A stretch of DNA of 64,000 nucleotides from Rhodosorus marinus (Eukaryota > Rhodophyta > Stylonematophyceae > Stylonematales > Stylonemataceae): the NCBI GenBank assembly GCA_029953675.1, contig JAMWBK010000011.1:744001-808000 (forward strand), read 5' to 3'. The position numbers and the translations under genes were made by a program. A model generated the notes under the pieces. That model saw nothing but the letters and a program-made list of their open reading frames with translations, was not told where the DNA came from and searched no databases. Shown piece after piece: positions 1 to 10,332 of the stretch. Position 1 is the first letter of the stretch, and each line of letters starts with the position of its first letter.

Positions 1-2
1 CA

Positions 3-371
3 GAAGGCACACTCTCGGCTAGAGATTTGCTGAATGACATCGCTACTGCATCCCAGTGGCCGAGCATAAGCGAGCTCGATGAGAAAGGTTCTCAAGGAGC
101 AAGGCAGAAAATGAAGAAAGCCCACAAGTGTCGGTTCTGTGAGAGCGAGTTCACGCAGAGCGGCCATCGGAATGAACACGAGGGCAGATTCCACTTAAAC
201 TTGGGGCACAAGTGTGATATCTGTCAGCAGACATTTGGGATGAGATCAAAGCTGCACAGACATCTTCGAAACGTTCATATTCAGGAGAAGAGGTTTGAGT
301 GCCACTGCGGAAAGCGATTTAACGAGAAGTATCACCTGAACCGGCACATGAAGATACACAAAGATACATGA
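3..371 (+). CDS. Short three-finger C2H2 protein, 5' end outside window
   Basis: The frame is open to the left edge of the window and has no ATG before the finger region, so the true start lies upstream; 122 residues are visible. Three zinc fingers follow a short Lys-rich stretch. The first contains FTQSGHRNEH, with Arg where the core helix Leu is normally found. The second contains FGMRSKLHRH. The third is atypical, with one residue between its cysteines (CHC). The visible N-terminal part (DIATASQWPSISELDEKG) is mildly acidic and resembles the start of the 10333 gene (SDIATWEDMDEG). An AATAAA lies at 420-425. The family role would be sequence-specific DNA binding in the nucleus; targets are unknown. 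It is the first of three short paralogues at this edge. Confidence 0.85.
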   Translation, partial: EGTLSARDLLNDIATASQWPSISELDEKGSQGARQKMKKAHKCRFCESEFTQSGHRNEHEGRFHLNLGHKCDICQQTFGMRSKLHRHLRNVHIQEKRFECHCGKRFNEKYHLNRHMKIHKDT

Positions 372-419
372 CTTTGCGCCATTCCGCAGGTGCTTTTTTG
401 AGGATCAATATTTAATATC

Positions 420-425
420 AATAAA
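420..425 (+). terminator. Candidate polyadenylation signal AATAAA
   Basis: An AATAAA hexamer lies 49 nt after the stop of the first short gene. The next short gene has one at nearly the same distance. Six-base motifs are common, so this is suggestive only. Confidence 0.35.
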
Positions 426-2884
426 CTTAGCTTAATCATCGTATCACCAGTTAAGTTTCAATGTTGCCGCGTGTATCCGAGCAACCGGTAAACTTTGCCG
501 TTTGTAGTCAGGTAGTCCCGTCCTTTCTATGTCGTTGTAATTCTTCTAAAGGGTGGTGGTTTACTAACATAGCCTTAAGTGCTACGCACTGCGGAAAGGG
601 AACTACGCGCTAGGGCCAAAAGCATGCAAGCCCTGTCGGCCAAAAGAAAGGAGCAATCGCGTCCAGTGACCATTTGTAAAATCAATCATGCCTTCAGAAT
701 AGCCGTGAACAGATGCCCGACAAAGCACCAACACACGTTCGTGAAGCGACGAAGGAGGTTTCCTTTTGCAAGAGTGCTTTATCATCATCACAAGGCAACG
801 ATACAGCCTTTTCTACGAGGTTGAGAGCTCTCACTGTCATGCTATTCAAAGAAGTTTTCTGTTTTCGACTACTGTCCTTCATCCGAGGTCGGTAATAAAA
901 TTGACTCGCTCCGGATCCTGTTGGGCCCCACTGGAAGTCGAGAAATGGAGAAATGGTGACGTCGCGGCATATATCCACTCATTTTTCCTGTTAAAATTTA
1001 AAGCTCGACAAAAATCAGTGTCAGGGAAGAATGGCAATGATATGTTCTTTGAGACGGAAAATTTCAAATACTTTACAAAGCGGTAGGAATCGGTTGTATT
1101 TTCTGAGGAAGTCCGAAATGCACCCTATGGCGTTTGGTTCAGGTTGAGATTTGGAGTCCTCAAGTTTAGTAGAGCTGCTCATGTCAAACGATAGCAGCAC
1201 GCTCTGACATTGAGGTTCCGGAGGTTCCGGATCCAACAACGCATGTGAAGAAAGGCCGATGGATGATGTGATCTTCCAACTTTCATAGAGGGGGCGGTGG
1301 GGGGAGGAAGGGGAGTTTCTCACTACAGGTTTCAACTGAGACAAACGACTTGGAGTCATTTCAGAAGCAATCAACCTTCTTCCCACCAGCGCAGAAGCGA
1401 AATATTTTGTTGACAAGACCCACTTCAGTGAGCGATTCAATTACAAGGCGATAGTATAAAATGCAGATAGGAACCCGTCGAAATGTGCTTCGTTTAAAGG
1501 ACCCATATAAGTGAGAGTGACAGACAATTCGATCGTGGACAAGCAGATGGGAACCCGTAGACCTGCTTTTACATTTGATTGATTACTCGCCAGAAAAAAG
1601 CTGGAATTTTATGGACAGGCTGTCAGATTTAATTTTTTTGGTGGAAATATTTTGAAAGGTTACATCATCGTTTTCGACCGCTGAAACGGAAAAGTCAAAC
1701 AATATGAGAACTAGGCTGAGATTCAAGGTTTTTATTGGTCGGATGTAGAATGGGCGATCCTAGGAACCTTGGGGGAGCGATTCTCAAAAGCCTGTTTTTG
1801 TTGAGCAATCCGTGTGTCTCGCCTGCGTGGCACTAGTACTGGATGGGTTGAATATACCCGTAACTTCAGTTTCAACTACACCCTGCACAGGGACATTCTC
1901 CACAGGCGGAGGTTGGCGTAGAAACTGTTGAGTTTGACGCTCTACACAACACCCACACCAGCTCCAAAAAAAATAAACACCTTGCCACCACCAACAGTTC
2001 AATGTGTGCAACTGGAGTGGACGATGCTCACGAGTTTCTTGCCATCGAGTGGAGGCACGGAGGTACCACATTGGTGTGGTGTGGTTGGTTCCGGTCGTTT
2101 TCGGTATGAAGGTCAAGTTCATGCAGGAAACTTGGTGTGTTGTAGAAGACCTCCCCTGTTAGTACACTTCAAGTGCCTCCCTGTCCAAAGCAGTAGGTCA
2201 GAACCACATCCCACGGGCCAGGTCCAATGAACATTTTCGGTCTTTCAGTAGCACCCACTGCCTGTCAAACTGCGCCCAATACCTTAGTTTGTTAGGAAGA
2301 ACCAAATTAAAATTTAAGCTGACGTCGAGACATTTTCTCTTGACGACGAGGACTTGCTGGCCCCCTCAAATAGGCCATCTCCAACCGCCTCATAATGTGG
2401 AACGAGCGAGAAAATCCACGCCGCCTTCTCAATATAGAAGATCTTTTCTCTCGAATTATTTTCCAAAACATAAATAGAGAACGATGCCGCGGACATTCAA
2501 TCTTGGGCTGCAGCCAAAAATAATCTCGGAGCAATCAACGAAATAATTGGCTAAAAGCATTCATCCTTCGAAAACTTCGTACTTTTATTGGCTATAAAGA
2601 TGACTGCCCATCAGCAAACACGAACTATAAGAATTGTATTACGTTTTAAAATAAGGGGGTTTGGGATTCCTGAGAGTTGAACTCAATAAACTTGATTGAA
2701 TATTTGTTTTTGTAAGGATTGGGAGAATGAGAAATGCTATTTTTAAATCGCCAAGGAAACCAGGGAAGCGGTCCATCCTTGAATGTTGAAAATTTTAGAG
2801 GCGCCTTTCTTTGAAATCGAGTAATTTTTTTTTCCTTGCCTCACCTGGCCCAGGACCGTTTGGGGTTGAACGAGAAGATGACCT

Positions 2885-2893
2885 TATATATAA
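2885..2893 (+). promoter_or_regulatory. TATA-like box upstream of 3016 gene
   Basis: TATATATAA lies 131 bases before the ATG at 3016. Two other genes of the short/intermediate type have a TATA-like element at almost the same distance (4978 for 5102; 10206 for 10333), which supports a shared core-promoter layout with a leader of about 100 nt. Confidence 0.5.
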
Positions 2894-3015
2894 TCCAGGA
2901 AACACTTCCGGTGCAGTTCGTGGATGGATTCTGCAAGAGATCAAGAGCAAGCGGGGACAACAATGAACCTTTGACGTAGTTTATTGGAAAGTTGGAAGCT
3001 CGATACCAGTGTTAG

Positions 3016-3501
3016 ATGGACGTATGTTGGTTAGACATTCTGATGAACTCCGAGGGAGGACCGGATCCCATTTTTGATCGGACGGAGGCTGAAGAGCTGA
3101 AGCAGCTCTTCTACTCAGTTGGTGAGGAATCTATTCCATGGCGTAGTCTGCCATGTGACAGCGGAGAAGCTTCGAAAGAGTCCGAACTGGGGTGCGCGTC
3201 GGATGGATCGGCGGCCATGAAAGGAAAGCGCAGAGGGTACTCTTGTCGGTACTGTGAGAAGGAATTCACCCAGAGTGGTCACAGAAACGAACATGAGTGC
3301 AGATTTCACCTTCATATCGGGTACAGATGTGACACTTGCGAGAAGATTTTTGGAGTAAAATCGAAGCTGGACAGACACATTCGCAATGTTCACGGTAACG
3401 CGAGAAATTACAAGTGTTGGTGCGGAAAGGATTTCAAGGAGAAGTACTATCTGTCCCGTCATTTGAAGGCTCACGACAGGAAACGGAGTCCATCCCGATG
3501 A
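3016..3501 (+). CDS. Short three-finger C2H2 protein with acidic N-terminus
   Basis: A 161-residue, intronless protein starting at an ATG 131 bases after a TATA-like box. Residues 1-65 are acidic (many Asp/Glu, with Trp and Phe), as in some activation domains, followed by a basic KGKRR patch. There are three fingers: C77/C80/H93/H98, C105/C108/H121/H126, and C134/C136/H149/H153. The third has C-X1-C spacing (CWC) rather than the usual C-X2-C or C-X4-C. The first has Arg90 at the helix position normally held by Leu. The finger contact residues match fingers 2 and 3 of the long paralogues in this window. A nuclear DNA-binding protein is likely; an activator or competitor role is inference. Confidence 0.9.
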   Translation: MDVCWLDILMNSEGGPDPIFDRTEAEELKQLFYSVGEESIPWRSLPCDSGEASKESELGCASDGSAAMKGKRRGYSCRYCEKEFTQSGHRNEHECRFHLHIGYRCDTCEKIFGVKSKLDRHIRNVHGNARNYKCWCGKDFKEKYYLSRHLKAHDRKRSPSR

Positions 3502-3553
3502 GCAATTGACTGGGGTCGGAATTCTCAATTTTGGTTAATTTTTTTTATTCGCT

Positions 3554-3559
3554 AATAAA
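3554..3559 (+). terminator. Candidate polyadenylation signal AATAAA
   Basis: The hexamer lies 53 nt downstream of the stop at 3501, nearly the same spacing as for the first gene (49 nt). Confidence 0.35.
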
Positions 3560-4977
3560 ACCTAAAGTACTACTAGATATCCGTAAGTCCTTGCCATTCG
3601 ATCAACAGCCGCGACCGACTGCGGAAGGTACCTTTCCGAAACCCCTTGCGTTCCCGCCAAGGCGTGTTGTTTTGCGGGATTTACGCAACATGGAGTCACA
3701 TTGTGGCCGCAGGGGTTCGAGGGGACCCTTGTCGACCTTGGAATCACGTATGTCGATACTATTTTGGGATATTTCTATTTTTGGCATTTTCTGCATAGTC
3801 CTCGATTTCTTAAGCTCCGGGGAAGGAATTGTGCTCTCCGTTCCACCGAATTTTCGAGGTAGTTAGGAGCTGGAGAAGAAAGAGGGATGGATCCTTTAAC
3901 CTGAGCAAGCAGCCACGCTCATGCTGCTGCAATGGACCGCGATCCGTTTCTCCGCTGCCGGTAGAAGGGTGCCCCCATGCAGCGGACCTCGCAGCCCTGG
4001 AGGTGGGCAGGAATCATAGAGTATCGAGAATTGTGTGTGCACACCGTATGCTTTTTTTTGCTTTCGTCTGCAAGAACTGTCATGAACATAAATGGCTCCT
4101 CTCTTTTGGTGCAGTCTATTTTGCCCCTTCCGGATGCGTAAGAGCAGCTGCATTTCAAAAACATCCAATGTCTATGAATGCTGCTTAATAAGGCGCAGGC
4201 AGACGTTTGCGAAAAGTCGATGCGCTCTCAACCCGAATCCAACCCAAAAATAAACCAAAAAACTCAGGACGGTTGAAGGGAGGCTGAGCTCCAAAAAGAG
4301 ACCTGCTCGAGGCGAAGGCGGACTACAATCGATCTGCAGAGCAACAAGCGAAGACGGCCACGACTGCCTTTCCTCTGCAAGGTAAAATTGCCAGTCTTCT
4401 TCCTATACTATATTTGCTCGTTTGCTCTCCGCATTTATCCAAACTCGCCGTCGACGAAATTTCATTCTTAATTCATTTTCTAGACTATCTATTTTATTCT
4501 TAAAATCAATCTTAATCATACGTCCTAAAATTATTATGAAAATAATAGTTTGATCTTGAATAAAAGTTGAAAAAGCGAAGGACACCCAATTGACACAATT
4601 ATCACCAATGAACCGTCTGGTAGGTGTCTTTACGATTGTAACTTTTACGATAGAATTACTCAGCAAAAACCAGAAAGTGTATAAGCTTAAGACAGCTAGG
4701 CAGGTTGAATTGTGAATATATAGTCTCAGGAGTCCAGATTTAGAGCCCCGAGGGTTTTGGAGAAAAGGGACGGAAGTGGGCTTTAGTGGCCAGCTGCTGA
4801 TGAAGGAGCGGGTGCATATTGAATTGATGAAGAAACAATAGAACCAAGCTTCTATGGAGGATTGCGCGGCCCCTCATGGGGTGCGGATTCAGGATCCTTT
4901 GTCCCCGATTTGGAAGGTTGCGCTTACATTTCTCACTGTCATTGAGCTGCGCGCCACATGATGATGCTTAGCTGGCA

Positions 4978-4985
4978 TTTATAAC
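4978..4985 (+). promoter_or_regulatory. TATA-like box upstream of 5102 gene
   Basis: TTTATAAC lies 124 bases before the ATG at 5102. The position matches that in the 3016 and 10333 genes. Confidence 0.4.
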
Positions 4986-5101
4986 AAGGAGTACATCTCT
5001 TATGTACGACGAAGGCTTGTGTGTGAGGTATTGAGAGAGCAAGTGACGGGGGCTGAAGAAAGGTTCTACGAATCGTTTTGCGCTGTTCTCTTGTCTGCTC
5101 C

Positions 5102-5635
5102 ATGTGGGGTATTGAGAACGAATCTATGAGTTGGATTATGTATGAAGGAGATGATGGGCTGTTGAGGGATACCTGCATAGATCGAGGTGGAACGAGCCTG
5201 GAATCGATGAGAGATTGGCTCTGGTTAGATTCGGCTCGAGTGTTTGAGAGCGCGGACGAGTCGAGGGGGTCCGCACAAGCCCCGTTATCAGCTGGGTCAT
5301 CCTCCGGCCCTGGCCCGACGTCGTCCGGGTCAGCCTCAACAGAAGCCCCAATGCGTAGGAAAAAAAAGTTTCCGTGTCGGTATTGTGATAAGGAATTCAC
5401 CCAAAGTGGGCACAGAAATGAGCACGAATGCAGGTTTCACCTGAAGGTCGGCTACTGGTGTCCGACATGTGATGGAATTTTTGGGGCAAAATCCAAGCTG
5501 GACAGGCACGTTCGGAGTGTTCACAGTACGGCGAGAAACCACAAGTGTGAGTGTGGCAAAGACTTCAAGGACAAATGCAGTTTGACGCGGCATATGAAGG
5601 TCCACAGGCAGGGAGGTGATGGCGATCAGTCTTAG
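5102..5635 (+). CDS. Short three-finger C2H2 protein with acidic, Ser/Gly/Pro-rich N-terminus
   Basis: 177 residues from the first in-frame ATG. A second ATG at 5126 is also possible and aligns well with the start of the 3016 protein. Residues 1-60 are acidic with several Trp, then comes a Ser/Gly/Pro/Ala-rich linker and a basic RRKKK patch. Three fingers follow, in the same order as in the 3016 protein (FTQSGHRNEH; FGAKSKLDRH; then a C-X1-C finger, CEC). The third short copy preserves both oddities, the C-X1-C finger and the Arg in the helix core, so these are family traits and not sequencing errors. It is likely a nuclear DNA-binding protein. Confidence 0.88.
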   Translation: MWGIENESMSWIMYEGDDGLLRDTCIDRGGTSLESMRDWLWLDSARVFESADESRGSAQAPLSAGSSSGPGPTSSGSASTEAPMRRKKKFPCRYCDKEFTQSGHRNEHECRFHLKVGYWCPTCDGIFGAKSKLDRHVRSVHSTARNHKCECGKDFKDKCSLTRHMKVHRQGGDGDQS

Positions 5636-7004
5636 CTAGAGGGATCCCAGATTTTTCCTGCAATAACGACTTACTTATATATAGAGAAACAACAAACAGA
5701 TTGCCGGTTTACATCAAGCCCCGTTGCTAGGGTAGTTGTCTTGTCCTCGAGAAATGCGTTCCGGAGAGAAACTGGTATGCCCCGGATGCGCCCGTACTTG
5801 GTTAGTTGAGGTAAGAGGACGTATCGAGAACGGTGCGAAACCGCCCACTACTGGATGTCATGGCAGTTCAGGTTGTCACGTTCATCCTCAACTAACCTCA
5901 CAAAAAACCTTGCCGACGACGAAGCAGCGGCAACTTCAACTCTACGTCCCCACCGCATCGGCTCAGTCTCAGAGCGACCCAGTTTCACAGACGGCAATCC
6001 TCTACCTCCTGACACTAGAGGAGTTCGAGCAATTATCACCCGACCCTGGGCCACAGCAGACGGTGCCCAAATGTCCAAACCTCGTTTTCCGGTACAAAAT
6101 TTGAGGAATACGATTCGCACGTCTTGCCCTTTCTCCAATTAAAACTCCCAAAATTTTGGCGATAGCAAATCATATCTAGCCAAAGGCCCTTGCGACCAGT
6201 GCTCTAGTTCTGCGCAAGCAGTTTGAATCATTTTCTTGTATTCCGTATATTTTAAATGGTACACTCTTCCATCCAAAAATGGACCCGTTGACGGTCATGA
6301 GGAGCAACGGTCTTTAACTATTTTTAGATACATAGGGACAGGCGCGCCCAATTCGGCCTCAAGAGGTTCTCGGAAGTGCTTTGAACGGGTCTTCTAGTCA
6401 AGCGTAGTTCCTCGGTTGCAGTGGACAACCTGTCGGATGTTTCTAAGAAAATTTCTTCGCCGCCAAGAAAGGATTGTAGGTGCACTAGTTTGTTGCACCC
6501 TTGTCAATAACCTAGACTCTAGTTCCGAGCAGTGGTTAACACGATCTTGGAGTTGGGTCCATTCGTTCGTTCACAGGGTCTCGTGAAGCACATGAAGCAG
6601 GAAGGAGCTGGCTCATCAACCTATGGGTTTGTAAAGGAGACTAAAAGGTGCTAGTCGGGGTTCGAAGACAGCTGCAACCGGCCAGTAGAAGAGCTTGTGC
6701 GGATGAAGATGGGGTTGCCGATATCATCGTCCGCTTGACAGCTGCGTAGGGAGCGTGCGTCAAGCTGTAGATCGATCGCAGTAATTGCACGTGATCACAG
6801 CTTTGGGGCACTCAGACCCGAGTTGAGCCTCTTACAGTGTTTCCCCGTAAGAACCCCATGCCGTCACAGCTTGGACCGGGAATCATGTGCCAGAAGTAGT
6901 ACGGCAAAACTGAGTGATGTTGTATTGCGTGATTACAGCTACGAGTCGTCACGGTCCGCTGAGCTGATCCTCTTCGAAAAGCTGCACAAGAGCCCCTTCG
7001 CCAT

Positions 7005-7256
7005 CATTTCTTTGGAGGCTCTCCGAATTTGAGTCTGCCCGTGACTCCTCCAAACAATGAGATTGTCCCGCCGATACAGAGAGAACGAAGACTCCTTACT
7101 TATTATCCAGAAGGGTGGGGTTCCATGCTCTGCATTTCTTTGGAGCCTCGCGGAATTTGAATCTGCGTGATTCTCTCAAACCCGGAGAGTATCCCGCTGA
7201 CAAAGGACGAACGAAGACCTCGCTCACTACGCAGAACGTAGAACGTGGGGTTCCTT
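7005..7256. repeat. Direct repeat, two units of ~126 bp
   Basis: Both units begin catttctttggag and share a guanine-rich end (gtggggttcc). They are clearly diverged, with small gaps, so the duplication is not recent. No reading frame runs through both copies. Confidence 0.75.
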
Positions 7257-10205
7257 TCTCCTTGTTTTGGATGGGTTGTCTATAGTAGTCTCCATAACGC
7301 GCGTGAAACGGGGGGAAGGTGAATTAGATCTTTGTTCTCCGAATTCAGTGAACCAAAACAAGGGAGTTCGCTGTCCAATTTACCAGTTGAGAACGTAATT
7401 GTACCATGGTAAAGAAGAAAACGATCCAGAAAACGACGTAAGCCTCCAATACGCCCCCAAACTGTGTTTGTGGTAGTACAATTGCTGTTCTCGCGCCCAG
7501 AAAGGCCCCCATGTTTTCTACAGCTTCTTCCCTGACGCATACCCGCTACGGTCTGCCCGCCCCATTAGAATTCCGATCCTCCAAATTGCGAAAGGGGTCA
7601 AAAGAGCGGTGCATGGTTTTGTGTACTCACGGCAAGCAAATTCCGATGGGATTGAGCTCTCTACTGCCAAGAGCTTAAGACGCGGAAACCTCTTCGAAAA
7701 ATCCCAGACACGTGCAACGCGCACTCAGACACGCTCCATCAAAAGTGAGTTGCATCCACTGACCACTTCTCCACGGACCTCTCCGCTAGCTCGGACAACT
7801 CCGCCAAGAAAAGCTTACAGTATACTCTCACCGTTGTGAGCCATTAAGGCTATACTTTGGTTTTCACTACGCGAAATGGCCGCACCAGTCCCTAAAAAAG
7901 GAGCAACCACCAACCCTTTCCCACCCCCCCCCCAAATTCCTACAAATGTCCACAGCATGCCCAAGCAGGTCAAAAAACCACGGAAATGGCTCCTATGCCA
8001 AACTGTGTTCAGACCTCCTGAAGATGATCCCTTTTAAAGTAAATAGAACAAAGTTTGAGGGTCCACCTGACGCTCCAGCCCACCACTTGAGAAAAGTGAG
8101 TCACCTCCATATACCTCCATTTTCCATCATAATTTTTGAGCAATCACTCACCCGCCTAGGCCTCCCCCCCCCCTCCCCAAGCCTTCTTCATGTACCCCTT
8201 AGCTAAATTGATCCACAGGACCTATACATTTGTAAAAGAAAAAGAGCCCCTAACCACTGAACGTTGCTTTCACGGACCACTCCTAGCATGAGCAAAGGGT
8301 CCCCCTGTCGACTGCTGAGGTTAAGCTCACAAACTACTACTTCACGTTGTTGTTTTTGTACCGTCATGGGAAGATGGATGTAAGCTATTTATGGAACTGA
8401 GAAAACGATTGGTACGTTACTGTAAGCCTAATAAGAATAATTAGTATTTCATAAAAGCGAGGTGCTTCTCCCCGGGGGGATTTTTCTCAAATGATTGGCT
8501 TCGAGATTCACAAAATCATGTGTTTTCTTTACTTTTGATAAAATCAGCCTACGAACAGCGGTGTGGGGTATTTTGGCGGGCAATAGAACCCCTTTTCGAA
8601 AGACTCGAAAAGTCGTGAAGGATAGTTTAATAGTCACCATCAGTCAATCCTTTAACCTCTAATACGTCCATATTGGTGTGATATTTAAAGGATACCTCGG
8701 TCAACTTGAAACAATCCCTCCCTTCCACATGACAGTTATAGGCACTCATTGTTTTACATGCTGGATTAGGGGGGCAAAATTCACCTAGATCAGTTTTTGA
8801 TGTTTATCGTAAATAAATCGAACACAATCTAAAAAAAGCATATTGCACGAAAATATCATAAAAAAGGCTCCTTGTCAAAGAAGAATTGCTCAGAATTCCA
8901 GAAAGAAAGAATAATTAAACCTGTACAGTAATTTTGTATTCACGAAAAATAATCCCCTCCCAGTTGAGGACTCCGACTTCTCCCTCATAGCACAAATTCT
9001 GAACACCGCCCCGTTCAACTATTTTTCGTTGTTTTTTTTTCCTAGATGAGAAAAAAAAATGTAGAAAAAAGCACTGCCCGGAAAAAATCTAGTTCTGCAG
9101 AAATAAATATGTGGATTCCAAAGCAGAATCTCTCTTTTGAACAGTTTTACGTTCTTTCATAAGTTTCACTTACGCACTCCCCCCCCCCCTCTTTTTCAAC
9201 CACTAGTTCTTTTGGAAACCATTTCAAGATACTTTTTCTAAGCAATCTTTGAAGATATGTTGAGTTCCGGAACACACACTTTAGTGGTAGCTCGGTAGCC
9301 CACTAGAGAGCAAACTCTACGCGCGAAACATGGAAAATCCCCAAAAACCCCGAAATCCAGTGGATTGGGAGAACAGAGCAAAACTTAAGCCGATGATGTA
9401 GTAAGGAAATCCCTCCGAAGCTCCGAGTCGCGTACAAGCTTTAGTGAAAATTATTCCGACAGTCGCAATATGGGGTCTTGTGAACCTTCGGTGCGGTGCT
9501 AAAAATGGCTCCGCCAAAAAGAAGGTCGTATGGAAATTGGTAGACTTTTTTACAGAAAAACCGAAGTAATTGAACTCTGGTTGAAAAAATTGGATGAAAT
9601 GACAAAGATGGAAAATGCGAAAGGAGGGCGAGATTTTCAATGATCTACTTTTAACATCGTCAGAGACACATATTTTAGTATAATATAGATTGCCTTTTGG
9701 TTTCCAAGGTGAGCTACGAGTTTTTTAAAAAAAATGGATTGGAAGGGAAGGGAGGGGGGGGGTAGGGGGGATCTGTTGGGGAATCAGCGATGAATGGGGA
9801 AAGCAAAATTCTTTTCGGCTGTGTGCGCTTCAAGCAACGTAACCAGAGCGTGGATGAATTGGATCGTTTTGAGATGTTAGGTGTGTTTGTCTTTGATTTG
9901 TTTTTTGGTGGGCCCCGGGGGAGGAAGGTAAGGGTCGCTGCCTGTACATGGTATTCATTGACAGGTGTGGCTTTTGTTTTTTTGTTTTTCGGATGCGAAA
10001 GTGCTTTCAAAATGCTGCGGAGAGTCTGCGTGGAGTCAGTAAGAGTTTTGGAGGCAACCTACCGAGGGGCAGGAATTTATGGCTTCTTTTCTAAATGGGG
10101 ATTAGGTTTATGGCCCCGCTGCGAGAGTAGTTTTCAAGCTTTTTGCCTGAGCCGTATCGGGTGTGAGCAATTACGATTCTCGTCAGAGCGGCAGGGACCC
10201 ATGTC

Positions 10206-10213
10206 TATATAAA
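10206..10213 (+). promoter_or_regulatory. TATA box upstream of 10333 gene
   Basis: TATATAAA lies 127 bases before the ATG, the same layout as in the short genes. Confidence 0.55.
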
Positions 10214-10332
10214 GGGTCATGCTGAGCTCAGTGCGTGCATGTAAGCTGTCGTGAGAGCTGAGCGTCGAGGACACGTAGGGGAAAAGCTGTACTGAGAAAC
10301 CAAACTCGTTTGGAGACTATTTGCTTTAGAAT

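Larger units (their letters stand above)
372..3015. other. Intergenic, 2.6 kb, no supported gene
   Basis: There are only short overlapping frames without recognisable domains. A 25-bp near-repeat (gcagat.ggaacccgt) occurs near 1462 and again near 1544, and a 10-bp direct repeat sits at about 1220-1240. A C-rich, A-rich stretch lies at 1960-2010. The last 150 bases hold the TATA-like site of the next gene. Confidence 0.6.
3502..5101. other. Intergenic, 1.6 kb
   Basis: It contains a candidate AATAAA at 3554-3559, 53 nt after the preceding stop, an AT-rich patch at about 4400-4700, and the TATA-like site of the next gene at 4978. No gene or longer repeat is supported. Confidence 0.6.
5636..10332. 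other. Intergenic, 4.7 kb, repeats but no supported gene
   Basis: It holds a two-unit direct repeat at 7005-7256 and several C homopolymers (about 7926-7935, 8165-8175, 9181-9190) and G homopolymers (about 9757-9766). The stretch at 8640-9300 is AT-rich. A frame at 9790-10212 has no domain and probably is not a gene. The TATA-like site of the next gene is at 10206. Confidence 0.6.

Noticed and set aside
1021-1440. 139-codon minus frame near the left end
   Set aside because: It starts with TTG, has no domain, and is not similar to any family member.
9790-10212. 140-codon + frame upstream of the 10333 gene
   Set aside because: No domain, and the composition is like the G+T-rich intergenic DNA. 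It ends at the TATA box of the real gene.
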